A stretch of DNA of 64,000 nucleotides from Dermanyssus gallinae (GCA_003439945.1 QVRM01002375.1:17498-81497); one strand, 5' to 3'; numbered from the stretch's first letter, positions 1-11,055 are shown. A program made the numbers and translations. Notes: generated by a model from the letters alone, not told the origin.

Positions 1-149
1 GTCCGCTAAGTGCGGGGGTGCGGACATTGCCATCACGGCAACAGTAACAAGCGTGTATCATCGACGACGATGACGTCGACGATGATACAATATGAAGGTG
101 ATGATGGCTGGCGACAGTGGTTGTGTACGCGTGATGCTTGCCACTAGCG

Positions 150-545
150 ACCCCGACAACAATAGCAACAAAATCAGCAACAACAAGAACAACAACAACA
201 GCATCATCAGTAACAACAATGCCCCTTCCCCTTCACCACCGGCTAGGCGGTTTGCGTCGATGCACAGCAACAACAACAGCAACAGAAACAACAACAACAA
301 TACCACCACCACCACCCACAACAACAACAACAACAACAACAACAATAACAATAGCAGCAACAACACTGCTAGTGATGATGGCTAGTGGTGATGGTGGTAG
401 CGGTCCTACTGATGTCGATGATGATGATGATTGCCATGATGGCAACAACGATCATGCAATGGATCGAATGGGCGCGTGAGAGACGACGACGACGACAACG
501 ACGACACCAACGACAGCGACAGAAACAACTAACAACAACCAAGCA
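150..545. repeat. AAC/CAA triplet-repeat tract with GAT and GAC blocks
   Basis: Near-continuous 3-bp periodicity: CAA/AAC units broken by CAG and AAT (150-220 and 262-367), a GAT block (about 412-435) and a GAC/ACG block (about 483-535). The open frames on both strands encode only homopolymer-like N, T, L or V runs, so I treat them as by-products of the repeat. Confidence 0.9.
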
Positions 546-1514
546 TGATGCTGGATGCTGGGAGAGGCAAGAAGTTACGGCGCGCCACAAAGCCATGGCT
601 CTCTCTATATAGGCTGTTGTGGTGCAGTGGTGCGTCGTCCTCTGTATGCCATCTCTACCAGTGCGGTTGGCTATACGAATCGTTGGTGCGCCTGTGTGTG
701 TATCTGCCTGTCTGTCTGTCCTGCCCGTCTGTCTGGCTGTCTGTCTGGCTATCTGTCGATAGGATGCCGGGGGACGATGGGGTAATGGTCGAAGAGGTCG
801 AAAAAAAGGAGGACAAGGAGTTGCGGACGAGCGAGCGGAGGAGGATAGGAGAACGACATCGTGGCTATCGCTTGCGGCGGCCGCCCCTATACCCCGACGA
901 CGGTCGGACTGCGCGTTGTTCCTGCCTCTGTAGCTGTGCGCACGGAGACAGGACGGGCAGATGATGATTGATGAAAGGCGATGACGCGTGCACGCAGTCG
1001 CCGATGGTCGACCGAGTAGTCGTCCCCTTCGAGACCCCTTCCGTTCGGCCCGTTCCGCGGCCTTAGCTTGAAGCTGAGCCGCCGCCGCGCCAACGGCAAC
1101 GAGGCCTCTGCCTCCGTTAGGCGTCCTCAGTCAAGTCAGCTTTTTGCCGAAGGAAGCCACCACTACCAAGATCGACGCGCACTGAGGTAGACAATGAGAA
1201 TGAGAGCATGGAGAGAGAAGAGGAGAGGGAGAGAGAGAGAGGGAACAGGGCGAAAATCGCGGCAGGGGCACTAGAGACTCCATCATACACTGAAACCGCA
1301 CACTGGATTTCCCTATCGCCCGCATGTCCGGCCCACGCATGTCGATATTCTGTTTTCTCTACGCGAGAAGCGCGGTAGAAGTTGAAAATTCGTTGCGTAA
1401 TGTCTCGCTCCCAGCCTACAGCTAGCCTGCAGAGCTGTCCTGACTTACTTTACCCGTATGACATTCAAGACAGTGATTGCACAGGCATGCAATGCGTGTA
1501 GTATTCTTGAGATA

Positions 1515-1553
<39 letters not shown>

Positions 1554-1685
1554 TAGAAAGGCACTAGATGACTCTCGAGCTCACGCTATAAACATTTTTG
1601 AAATGATAAGGCAACAGTTATGGGATCAAAGCGCAAATCCTACTCGATTCCGTATGTGTTGATTGTGTATTTAATACACTATATA
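546..1685. other. No gene seen; simple repeats only
   Basis: GC-richer sequence with a (TCTG)n run at about 703-758, a GA-rich tract at about 1208-1245 and an (AT)n tract at 1512-1552. Short open frames show no recognisable domain. No feature beyond the microsatellites can be supported. Confidence 0.6.
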
Positions 1686-2180
1686 TACAGATTCTACCAT
1701 AATAACATGTACTTATTTCAAGGTTTGATAGGAACTCGGCAATGAAAGTATTTTTTCCCAATGGAAGGAGGGGGCGAAAACATTTTGTTTAGAAGTGACG
1801 ATGAAGTAGATAAACATATATATTCTGTCTTTTTTCTCCTACATACGAGTAGTTGTGCAAATTCTACGTGTGTGGGAGAACCAGTGAACGCACGAAGAAA
1901 CCTATCATGTCGGCGTGTTCGGCAGAACATTTTGCATAATTTGAATGACACAAGACGCAAGCTAGCGAAAGGCGAATAGCGGAATTAAGAAAAGTCATAA
2001 AAAGTCGATATGTTGTTATGGCTTACGTTGAAGCTTTCACGTGCAGAACCGTAAAGTTTTGCCATTACGGCCAAAAATGTGCGCCCAAAATACTATTCTC
2101 AGGCAATAGCAAATTTAATGCCTACTATTTTCTTACCAACGTGATAATGTTGCGTTGTGTAGTTGTCGACAAATATTTTG
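1686..2180 (+). mobile_element. Diverged relic of the terminal region of the 24.8-26.9 kb palindromic element
   Basis: Aligns by eye, in the same order and with small indels, to the outer part of the left palindrome arm (about 24762-25245). Shared blocks include TTTGATAG near the tip, TTTTTCCCAATGG, CTCCTACATA, GGGAGAACCAGT, the stretch CGTTGAAGCTTTCACGTGCA, and AGCAAATTTAATGCC. The tip itself, CAGATTCTACC, is degraded relative to CAGGGTGTTACG. The relic stops near ACAAATATTTTGAT, before the transposase-coding part of the arm, so it has no protein fragment. Identity looks roughly four in five bases, so it is far older than the palindrome. The small open frames here are incidental. Confidence 0.85.
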
Positions 2181-2888
2181 ATATTTATATATATATAATT
2201 TTTTTTGCATCCGCTTTATGCTAGCTGGATCGAGTCTATCTACTGACTACTACATCAAAACAGTTTCGGTGAACGAAGCTGACTCCTAAGCTTTAGGTTG
2301 ATCGTTCATATGTGCCTTCAAATAACACAGACGGCTTGCAAGTTACCTCCCTATGTATAATATGCGAACACTAAAACCATTTCTATATAATTTAGCGTCA
2401 ACAAGGATAAATGAAAACTTTCACTCAAAACAGTCTATCTTGTACGTCTGTTTGATTGGAAAACGCGCTGTATTGTGCTATTCAAGTAAAGACCGTGCGT
2501 GACCCTTTAACACAGAAAGATTATGTCTGAAAATGAAGAGTGCCAGTATGCTTAGTTCTGTTTAATTTCAAAACACCTCGAACGATTTAAAATAGAAAAA
2601 TACGTCAATCGGTTTGTCATTCAGAGTACGGGAAAATATGGACACTTAAAAAACAAGTAATATCAGACTTAAGCATCGTGTACAATAGTTACGGGAGGTA
2701 CTAGGAATGTTTTTGCTTAAGTTAATTAGAGGAACGATAATCTTTGGCCCAGTAGGTACCGGCTTAGATCGGTGAAAAGCAGCTACAGCGCTACTCTTGG
2801 CTTGCGAAATAGCTTTTAGAACTCGCCAATTTCGATAATCTTTTTTAAAACTGCTTTGTTGTTTTCTGTTTTATACATTTATATATAT
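2181..2888. other. AT-rich DNA, nothing recognised
   Basis: No gene, repeat or structure that I can support. It ends in a short (TA)n run at about 2880-2889, beside the mariner terminus that follows. Confidence 0.6.
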
Positions 2889-3225
2889 ACGAGGGTGAAT
2901 CGATACAATCCAGTAGGCATTAAAAAAATAATATTTATTTAACCTTCTAAAGTGTTTTTGTTTTATTCAAATTAGCTCCTGCCCGCTACAATGCACTTGT
3001 ACCACCTTCTTTCCCACTTTGCAAAACATTTTTTGCACGCGTCTTTTGAACTCGGGCTGAGTTGCTCGTGCGATTTTTTCTACTCGTATATCTCCACTAT
3101 AGTCTCGTAACTGTGCCCCTTCCATTTTTTTATCCGTTAGAATAGAAAAATGTCGTACGAAGCCAAGCCCGGCGAAATGGGAGGTCGCGGAAATGCAGAC
3201 GTCAAAATTTTCGTGTTAGATGATC
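2889..3225 (-). pseudogene. Mariner-like transposase, C-terminal relic
   Basis: Read on the minus strand, the sequence gives the mariner C-terminal signature: PPISPGLASYDIFLF, matching the family's PPYSPDLAPxDxFLF (the third catalytic acidic residue lies in SPD, here SPG). KGHSYETIVEI and CFAKWERRWYKCIVAG follow, matching the usual FxKWxxRWxKCI ending. Several in-frame stops are present. The element tip appears to be at 2890, where CGAGGGTGAATCGATACAAT follows a (TA)n run; mariner-type termini of CGAGGGT form next to TA are familiar. The N-terminal two thirds and the other terminus are missing. It is a different subfamily from the palindrome. Confidence 0.75.
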
Positions 3226-3242
3226 CGAACTCAGTAATGAGG

Positions 3243-3380
3243 TGGAAAAAAATAATGTAACTGGAATTTTACGATGTGCTTTTGGAGATAACGAAAATAA
3301 CGTAACTGGAATTTTACGATGTGTTTTTGGAGGTAACGAAACAAACGTAACCGGAATTTTACGATGTGTTTTTGAAATGA
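3243..3380. repeat. Three-copy 45-bp tandem repeat
   Basis: The core GGAATTTTACGATGTG recurs with exactly 45-bp spacing (GTAAC at 3257, 3302 and 3347), with few differences between copies. The period is a multiple of three, so an open frame runs through as three 15-residue units resembling NVTGILRCVFG. It lies between two mariner relics. I see no reason to call it coding. Confidence 0.85.
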
Positions 3381-3484
3381 CTGTCACGCATCTGAAAAGC
3401 CTGCTATCTTTAGGAAAAAAACAGATATCTATGTAACCGCAAACGACTGTAGAGCTTACTCAGTGATGTTCCTCATTGTTTTTG

Positions 3485-3990
3485 TTATGTAAATTCTGTT
3501 GAAATTGACAGCGAAAATACGCTCGATAAGGGCCGCTTGCGCGAACCTGTGAAGCGGAATCCAAGGGAGACTCGTGTGTTTTAGTGAATTTTGGTTGTGC
3601 CGCACCACAATCGTTGTGGTTTCGTGTCAAAGTTGAACTAATGACTTGAGCGAGCGCAACAAAATGAAGCGTCTAGCAAAACGCTCTTGTTGGCTAGCCA
3701 GACACAAGGAATGTCTATTCATGGATCAAATTTGTCACCTGTGTTAAAAATGGCTTTTACGACAATTTGAAACGTGGAAAATCCTGGTGCGCCTCAGAAC
3801 AGCCTACCTGCAGACGTCAAAAAGAGAAACATTCGATTGGGACACGTACGTACTTACCGGACACCGTACCGTTGGACTACGACTTCAGATGTCTGCATAA
3901 CTTTTTTTGTTATCGGTAAATCAATTCATTTCATCAGAAGCAATAAAATCACAACTGTAGACACTTCTTAAGAGGCACAAACTAGTATTA
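3485..3990 (+). pseudogene. Mos1-type mariner transposase, internally deleted relic
   Basis: Frames read in order give GRLREPVKRNPRETRVF (end of the DNA-binding region), then ERNKMKRLAKRSCWLARHKE followed by CLFMDQI, matching the mariner segment before the first catalytic Asp (the GDE motif is lost). Then come FYDNLKRGKSWCASEQPTC, corresponding to YDNxxRxKSW, and directly after it PDTVPLDYDFRCLHNFF, corresponding to the SPDLAPSDYHLFRSLQ region. The middle of the protein, including the second catalytic Asp, is missing. Stops and frameshifts are frequent. The block around CGTGGAAAATCCTGG is closely similar to one near 30710, so this and the 30.2-kb element belong to related subfamilies. Confidence 0.75.
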
Positions 3991-5884
3991 TTTGCCATAT
4001 ACAACCTTACAATAACTGAGTACATAAAGTCGGTTAACTCGATCTATTTTTATTGTGATTTTAAGCTAGACATTTTTCAGTTATATCCTCGCTTTTTAGA
4101 ATATGGGCTAGTGAACATCTCGGGGAGTCCATTCGTTTCTAGAGGGTCACACTACCGGGCCAGCAGTAGGCGGGCATTCATGAGAATTCATCTGCTCTCA
4201 GTGTAATAGCAACCACAAAAGCGTATACGCACGCTAGTCAACTTTGATTGTGAGTTGTCGTTGTTACCATCCTGGCACACATACCACTCGGATGTTTAGA
4301 TCGACGATTCGACTCCATCTCTACGTCTGTGGCCAGGCTGATCAGAACTGTAAATGGGCGTGTGCAAATGCGTGAATGACCCGCGCGACCCGGGTTCTTC
4401 CTCTCGGCCAACGATGATGACGATAAGCGGTCGTAGAGACAAACGGTTGTAAGGAGACCAACAGGCAGCTGCTGTTCAGCCATGATTTGGCACATGAGCG
4501 CCGAATGCGCTCTTTCTTGTTGTAAAAACGAGAAAAAATTGCTTGTGGACCTTCGGTGCGCCCCACGCCGGGCGCGACGTGTGGGCCAAGCAACTCAACC
4601 CTCAAAGCTCGGGGACGGGCGATCCTTTGCGGCTCGCTGGCACCGGCCGCCCGTCGCTAGTTGTTCTCCAGCCATCTGGCCGTTGGCAGCTCCCCGATGG
4701 ACATTTGATGTCCATGAGGGAGACAAAGAGAGTCGGGGCATTTGCCTTCAGCAAAATAGCCTCTGGAGGGACATCAACTTCTTGACCTCAGGGACCAGAC
4801 CGTAGGTCGAGGGGGTCTGTCTGGGGTTGGTTGCATCCATGGCCCATCGGGCAGTCAGTCACTCGGCCAGGCAGGCGCCAAGCAAGTGCTCTAAGCGCTG
4901 CTATCCGCAACGCTTTACTTGCGAAGGAGTGCCACGACAGATAGAATCGTAGACGGCATCGGCCTAGCTGTAGGTAGTTCGGTCGACTCATCGGCGTCAT
5001 ACAGAGATGCTCAATTCTATAGTTGCTACTAAAATAGGTACAGCAATAGCAACAATAACAAAAAAGCACTAAACGTTTCCACATATAGGTGGTACGCTAT
5101 AGGATATACGCTATAGCTTTGAGGCAAGTCATGTTAAATTTGTGCCGTATAAAAAAATCGTATCTTATTGTCGCCCGTGTTCTGATTTCAGTTAGTCAAA
5201 ATCTAGGTACATACAAAGTATGCCGTAGAGAAGGGTCTTACTGCATGGTACGTGAGGTGATGCCGTCGTAGAGTGTGAATACGCGCAGTCTTCTTCGAGT
5301 CTAAGATGAGCAACGTCACAAAGCAATCTTACATATGCCAGCCTCTATGTGGCTATAAGGGTTGTCAAATCAACAGCCCAATCCCGAGCGTACAAGACAG
5401 GGCGTCTCCAAATCGTGGTTGGGCCGGTTTGACTATTTAGCAATGTTCCTTAATAGAACAGATCCGACATGGCAGCTTGGCATACACCACGAGATACAAG
5501 GTTTTACAATGACACTGGCCCCATATGCGTTCCCCTCGTTCGTGGCTATTGGGTGGACGCCTACGCGGTAAACGCATTCTTTCTTCACTAAAGTACTTCA
5601 CGCTCCACGCACAATCACACGCACACACACTTACTGCATCACCGCCGGTCCACCAACCTAAGGTCAAACACTTGATGACTTGAGTCTCGCGCAATTTAGC
5701 TGCGGGCTGCGGGCTGAATACAGCAAAGCATGTATTCATGCGTCTGTTGTGGATTTTGGTGCCAACATACGGCTGTTTTTCTGAGCCTCGCGCACGACCT
5801 ACGGACGGGGGGGAGCGTATATAGCTAGCTATAGCCTGCCGCGCAGCGGGTCGTCCGGGGCACCCTTTCCGAGACGCGCGTTGC
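3991..5884. other. No gene supported; GC-rich patch in the middle
   Basis: AT-rich up to about 4230, then a GC-richer patch (about 4340-4960) with several overlapping short open frames on both strands, then mixed sequence. The longest frame is 149 codons on the minus strand (5437-5886), has no recognisable motif, and is not free of competing frames. Confidence 0.5.
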
Positions 5885-6310
5885 ATGTTACGAGATCTGT
5901 CGAGCCACTTTAGTGCTTTTATAGCGAGTAGCGATGAAATTTTATTTACTCACTTGGCTCTGCTGCTGCTGCTGGTCTATGCCCCTTTGGCCCTGCTGAC
6001 GTTAGGACCGTCGCTCTTCTTCTTCGGCGGAGGCAAGCGGTCGGGAAGGCGGGCCCGCACCGCGCATTGGGGCAAACCACCACCACCGCCGAGGGGAGAA
6101 GCGAAGAGGTTCTTGGCCATCATGCCACTCGACCAGGACAACACCGCCGCCGCCCCCGCCCAAGCTGCCAAGGGCACCACTGCCACCACCATTCGCTGAA
6201 GAGGCACGGTTGCAGTGGCGACGGTCGTGATGTCGGTGGTGGTGGTGGTGACGACGCCTGGGAGCGCGGGGGGGCAAGGGGGTGGGGCACGCCTGGGGTT
6301 TGACGCTGGA
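5885..6310. other. GC-rich low-complexity island with competing open frames
   Basis: The plus frame (5885-6199, 104 codons) has a leucine-rich hydrophobic stretch, then a proline/glycine- and basic-rich part. Overlapping minus frames are rich in His, Gly and Pro. This is low-complexity sequence of the kind seen both in transcription-factor exons and in noncoding GC islands. No domain, splice site or initiation context decides between them, so no gene is called. Confidence 0.4.
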
Positions 6311-8068
6311 AGTCAGATGCCTACGCTGTGGCCTATTGCGAGGCGAATGCCAACCTGAATAGCAGCAGCAGCGGCATCAGAAGCGGCAGAAGCACATTCC
6401 TCTATAGAGCGCCGAACACAATAATACAAAGTGTGCCCTGCCGGCGGCGGCTGTGGCTGCGGCGAAAAGCACGAACGGCTGTGTAGCGGTGATTGCAAAG
6501 ATGTTTAGCAATACAAATCTGCGTAGATATACATATATGAATGTACATGTACGTATATGAATACATATATACCTGCTCTCGGAGTTTAAAGTGCGTGACA
6601 GCACAGTTTGCTTTATCTGCCTCTTTTTTTTTAATTGCCTCTTTTTGTCCTTCACTTGACAAGAATTTCCGTGCACCATCGGTGGAAGTGGCGGGAGGAA
6701 GGAGGCGCATGGATTGATTATATCATCTGTTTTTGAGTGTTACATTATATGGTGAACCATGACATTTCAGACACTCTGCGTTTGATACGAGCGTCAAATG
6801 ATATTGACGTTTCTATCATTCGTATACCGGCTGCATATATTGATAGTTGTTTGATAAACTTTGGTGAACGTTTTCGAAAAGAATGAATATTCAGAATGGA
6901 GTACGTAATACAGTTAGGTGTCTTTTTCTGTATTCCTGTATGCATTGCGTCGCGCGAATACTGTAGAGCAGCCCAAAGCTTTCTAAGATGTCTATTTTAG
7001 CGTCTATGTCGAGCACAGACAGGTTGACGGAAAAGCTAAATCAGTATAGCATTCGGAAGTTCACTAGCCTGTCGCGCTTACTCGCCCACTGCTATTACCA
7101 CGCTTGACCGTGCCAAGTAACGAGCTGAAGCCATTTTTCAAGGACCCACGAGCACAGACGCCCGTGATTAGCCTAACGAGCACGACTTAGATCGGCCTCA
7201 GTGATACGCCCTCGCCGAGCCCCGCGTGCATGTCCTATGTCTTCACAGATATACAAAATCTTGAGGATGGTATATATATATATATATATATATAGACATA
7301 TACAAATCGAGACGAGTGCGTGCTTAGTCGGATGGGCCCGGCCAAAGGCTAGCCATCTTGAAGCAGCTGAGCCCACTCTCAGCTCTACTACGCCGCGTCG
7401 CTTGTACCTCGCTGTATCTGTACCTCGTGACCTCGACCCCGTAGACCGATAGTTAACTCTTTCGAGAGTAGCCCGACGAGCCGGCCAGCTCGGACGCTCC
7501 AAGTGGCAGACAGAGGGGCTCGCCGGTAGATGAGGCCCTGTGCTCCGCGCAAAGACGATGGCTGGCTGGCTTGGTTCGTCTGTCGGCCCTCAATATGTGC
7601 ACCGTGCTTGCTTCCGTGTCGCTCACAAGGCACCACTTCTCCTGGTCCTCTCCATTATTTTAGCGCCTCAGAGCGGAATAATAGAAATAAAAACCACTCG
7701 CCTGTCCCTAAGGCTACCGCCGAAGAGACGGGCGTGCTTCATCAGGCAGAAGGAACTCCGTTGCCCGGGTATAAGGGCGGGACGGGGTGGGGGACTGAAA
7801 CGGGGCTGGTGAGAGCAAAGAGGTGCGAGTTCGTGCGCTGAGGCGGTGCTCTCGCTAGCGATGGTGCTGCTACATACAACGACCAACCACGTTACAACTA
7901 CAACATCAGCGTTAACTATTTTTTTTTAGATTTGCTTTTGGTAGAACTACTACAAGCAGTATTTCTACTGCTCCCACAGATTTGCTGTTGTTGTTTTGTG
8001 TTGAAATCGTGCTGTGGCGGGCCATCGAACGCGATGTGCCCGCCATCATTTGCGACTTGACTTTGTCA

Positions 8069-8100
<32 letters not shown>

Positions 8101-8276
8101 TATGAAATTTTTATGAGTCACAGTGACTGGCCTTTTAGCAGCCTCTCGGGCGGGACACGCGGCATCCCAAGCCAAGACGCCTAAAGCTAGCCACCGATTA
8201 CCAACGATGCATAGATAGAAAAAAAATGATAGTAGAAACACATCAAATTACTCCTAAATATGGGAGATCTAGCATG

Positions 8277-8277
<1 letters not shown>
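6311..8277. other. No gene seen; (AT)n tracts and a GC-rich patch
   Basis: Holds (AT)n tracts at 7271-7294 and 8074-8103 and a GC-richer patch at about 7140-7860 with several unremarkable overlapping frames. Nothing else can be supported. Confidence 0.55.

Positions 8278-8335
<58 letters not shown>
8278..8335. repeat. (AT)n microsatellite, about 58 bp
   Basis: Uninterrupted alternating AT. It could form a cruciform, and its length is likely to vary between individuals. Confidence 0.97.
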
Positions 8336-8336
<1 letters not shown>

Positions 8337-8622
8337 GCACAAAGCGCCGGTATTTTGATTCTTTCATCATTCGTTTTGTTACCACGAGAACAAAACCAAT
8401 CGTGTGGGGTTTAATCGCATACTGTCTAAAGTCTATTACCTGATAGACCAATACAGTATCAAACAACGTGTGTTTGTCATTTATATTGTAAATTGCTTTT
8501 ACAAAAATGGCTGTTTTTGTTCTCTAACTGTCACCTTAATGGCTATGTGAATAAGCAAAACCTTTGCGTTTGGAGCTCTGAAGGTCTAAGACTGGTCCCT
8601 AAACAAGCACATTATTTTGGAG

Positions 8623-9108
8623 AAAGTACATTTTTGGTGCGGATTTTGGCGCTATAGTGTTATCGACCAGCACTTCTTTAAAAATGACCGTGGAGACTCT
8701 GTAATCACAAATAGCGAGCGTTACCGGACATGATAGAAAACTTTCTGTGACCGGAATTGGACGGATTTGATGTGGACGGCATGTGGTTTTGACAATATGA
8801 CTACACAAGTCACACAGCGGGCGCAACGATCGAACTGATCCGCACAAAATTTCCAGGCCATGCTATCTCCAAAGAAGGCATTGTCTGGTCGGCAAGAAAC
8901 CTAAATTTGAACCCCTTGGACTTCTTGTTATATGGCTTTGTGAAAGACCGCGTCTTCAAAGTTGCCCTCGATTCCATCCCTGAACTGCAAGACCGTATTT
9001 GCAAAGTTACTACCGAAATAGAATATTAAAATATGCCACAAAATGTGTCTTAATGTCATCGAAAGCAATGCCCAGAGGCTACTGCCGGATGTCGTATTCT
9101 ACACATAA
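8623..9108 (+). pseudogene. Tc1/mariner-type transposase relic (catalytic core and C-terminus)
   Basis: Begins with HFWCGFW, matching the VWCGLW block. It continues through FFKNDRGDSVITNSERYR, shifts frame near 8731, then gives DGFDVDGMWF, a stop (8790-8792) where the family has QQDGA, and SHTAGATIELIRTKFPG. An open run of 78 codons (8793-9026) includes LNPLDFLLYGFVKDRVF and SIPELQDRI, corresponding to the third catalytic region DLTPLDFFLWGYVKDRVY. After a last frame change it ends with NAQRLLPDVVFYT and TAA at 9108. Stops lie at 8731, 8748, 8790 and 9027. The order and spacing are complete from before the second catalytic residue to the C-terminus. The N-terminal half and the termini were not found. 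Confidence 0.85.
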
Positions 9109-9271
9109 CCCTAAACCCTCAGCTCTACCCTAAAAACGATAAACGAAGAAAAATCAATAAACGTTTGTTTAGTTATAACACTAGCGCTCCGCTGTCCAGC
9201 AGTAATGTATAAAAGCAGACGTATATGCAACGTATATGTACGTGTATATTGACAAACAAAGTTAACTACAG

Positions 9272-9850
9272 TGTAGCAACAGAACTGCCAGTCGCTGCAC
9301 CGCCAATGACCAGTGACGTCAATAGACCAATTAAAACACTCAACCCAATGTGAACCACAACGACCTACGCCGCCGATAACTGATGACGTCATTAGACCAA
9401 TCAAACATCCAATCTGGTGGGAACCGCAACGATCAAGAAATTGTCGCCGATCAGCTACCTGCAGACGACCATATGGCACGTACAACATCATCAACGGACC
9501 GCGTCACAACCAGAACATCCGCAACATCACCATCATCAAGACTACGTACCGAGGGGACAGGCGGGGACGTGCACCTAATCCGACCAATCAGCGACGTCGG
9601 AGATTCGGGCTATCATTGTAACATTATTACTTTAGGAAAGCGGGGGCAACCTTGTGAGCAAATAAATAGCCCGGAACTGGGATGATCGAGGCATCCTTCG
9701 TCCGGCAACGCTACCAGTTAGACCTTACGCTGTGTGTTGTCACTCATCGTCCCGAGTCTCTCGCGTTATAGTAACCGCCTGGTCGAGCTTACCATTGCCC
9801 ATCTGTCTCAGCGTAACCAACTTTCTTACATTTGGCGGCGATGCAATTTG
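9272..9850 (+). mobile_element. Putative Gypsy-type LTR with start of primer-binding site
   Basis: The segment starts TGTAGCAACAG and ends CTTTCTTACA at 9830 (TG...CA ends, 559 bp). Directly after comes TTTGGCGGCGATGCAAT; a TGGCG-type motif just downstream of an LTR is the usual primer-binding site in Gypsy-like retrotransposons. Inside are a tandem upstream block (9314-9453) and an AATAAA at about 9661, suiting a U3-R-U5 layout. No gag or pol follows and no second LTR is in the window, so it would be a 5' remnant. No target-site duplication was found. The call rests on structure alone. Confidence 0.45.
9314..9453 (+). promoter_or_regulatory. Two degenerate 70-bp repeats with TGACGTCA-like and CCAAT motifs
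   Basis: TGACGTC occurs at 9314 and 9384, exactly 70 bp apart, each followed by a diverged copy of the same unit (AGACCAATYAAA, then a GTGAACCRCAACGA-like end). The first site is TGACGTCAA and the second TGACGTCAT, both matching a cAMP-response-element core. Each is followed by a CCAAT box. A further CCAATCAGCGACGTCG lies near 9583. This looks like the upstream activating part of the putative LTR. Function is inferred from the motifs only. Confidence 0.5.
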
Positions 9851-11055
9851 ACTACATCGTTACAGTATGGCATGGGCGGCTAACGCTCGGCTCTAAACAA
9901 TGGATGTGCCGCCATGCGTAGAATCGAACCCAGATATCTACGGACACGACCGTACCAAAAAAAGTCACGTGTAGTCACGTAGAGCCTTGCGCTGAGAGGT
10001 TCAAACCATTGTAAGGAAACAAATTATATATATATATATATATATATTGTACGCACATTTTTCGCACACTTATTTGCAAAGCTCTGAGCATTCTAACCTC
10101 GTCGGAAAATTAGAGAGACACCTCTACATTCTCCCGTAGCTTTTGTGTATGTAATGTTGACTCTGAAAAACCTATGTCTAGAAACAAACTCACTTTTTAA
10201 CAAATGAAGGGCGAGTTCCGCGACTGCCAGAGAGTTATACATTTTTGAACTGCTTTAAAATAAGTCCACCTGTGCTGTTGCGACATGATTTTCTTCCAGT
10301 AGTAGCAATCGAAACGTAAACTTAAAATAAATTGTTTAGCGTGGCAAAAGTCGCACAGAGAGCAAGTGACCATTACGCTTGAAGCGATTACTTCAAGCTA
10401 CTTATTAGTGTGCAGCGAGCTATATGTCCAAGTCAATCATTGCAATGAGCAAGTTGCGCATATTTTGCGATATCAACGCTATTTGGTAGTGTAATCAAAT
10501 AAAATAGCACCTCGTTGTACAAAGTGTCACAATGCAGTATTTAAATAAAAAAAATTACATAAATCATATTTTCGCCCGGAGAGGGTCGTCCTTTTATTTT
10601 CTAATAAAATGCTTTAATTTTAAAACCAATTGCGAATTTTGGTGACATTGAATAGTGAATTTTCTAGAAGGATGTTTTTAATTACAATTGTAAACCAACT
10701 TTGTTAGTTCATTACGAATAAAACTCTGAGTTATTCCTAAAACGCTTCTTCAATAGCAGTACTGCAAGTTTTACAATTTATGAGTTTGGTTTAGATTAAG
10801 CTAGCAGTACTGCCAACTATTCGACCAGCGAACTTTCATATCTCCGTACGCGTGCCTTATTTGCCTCGTCACTCTTGGAACTATATACTTTCCCTATTCT
10901 TCTTTTGGCTTTTATTGCTTACTGATACGTCTGTTTGTGTCCCTAGTAGAATGCTTCACCTCGACACTTGACTAGTCTGTTTATGCGCGCATATAACTGA
11001 GCCCTAAAGTAAGCCTCGAGGCGACCGGTGTTAAGGGGAAGTTTCTCCATGTTCC

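Noticed and set aside
3243..3380. CRISPR-like array
   Set aside because: The units are contiguous 45-bp tandem copies with no unique spacers, in a eukaryotic context.
5437..5886. 149-codon minus-strand frame
   Set aside because: No domain, overlapped by other frames, no conserved pattern that I can name.
9861..9960. Reverse-strand tRNA-like sequence with GGGTTCGATTCT
   Set aside because: The B-box-like motif stands alone; the T stem does not pair and no A box was found.
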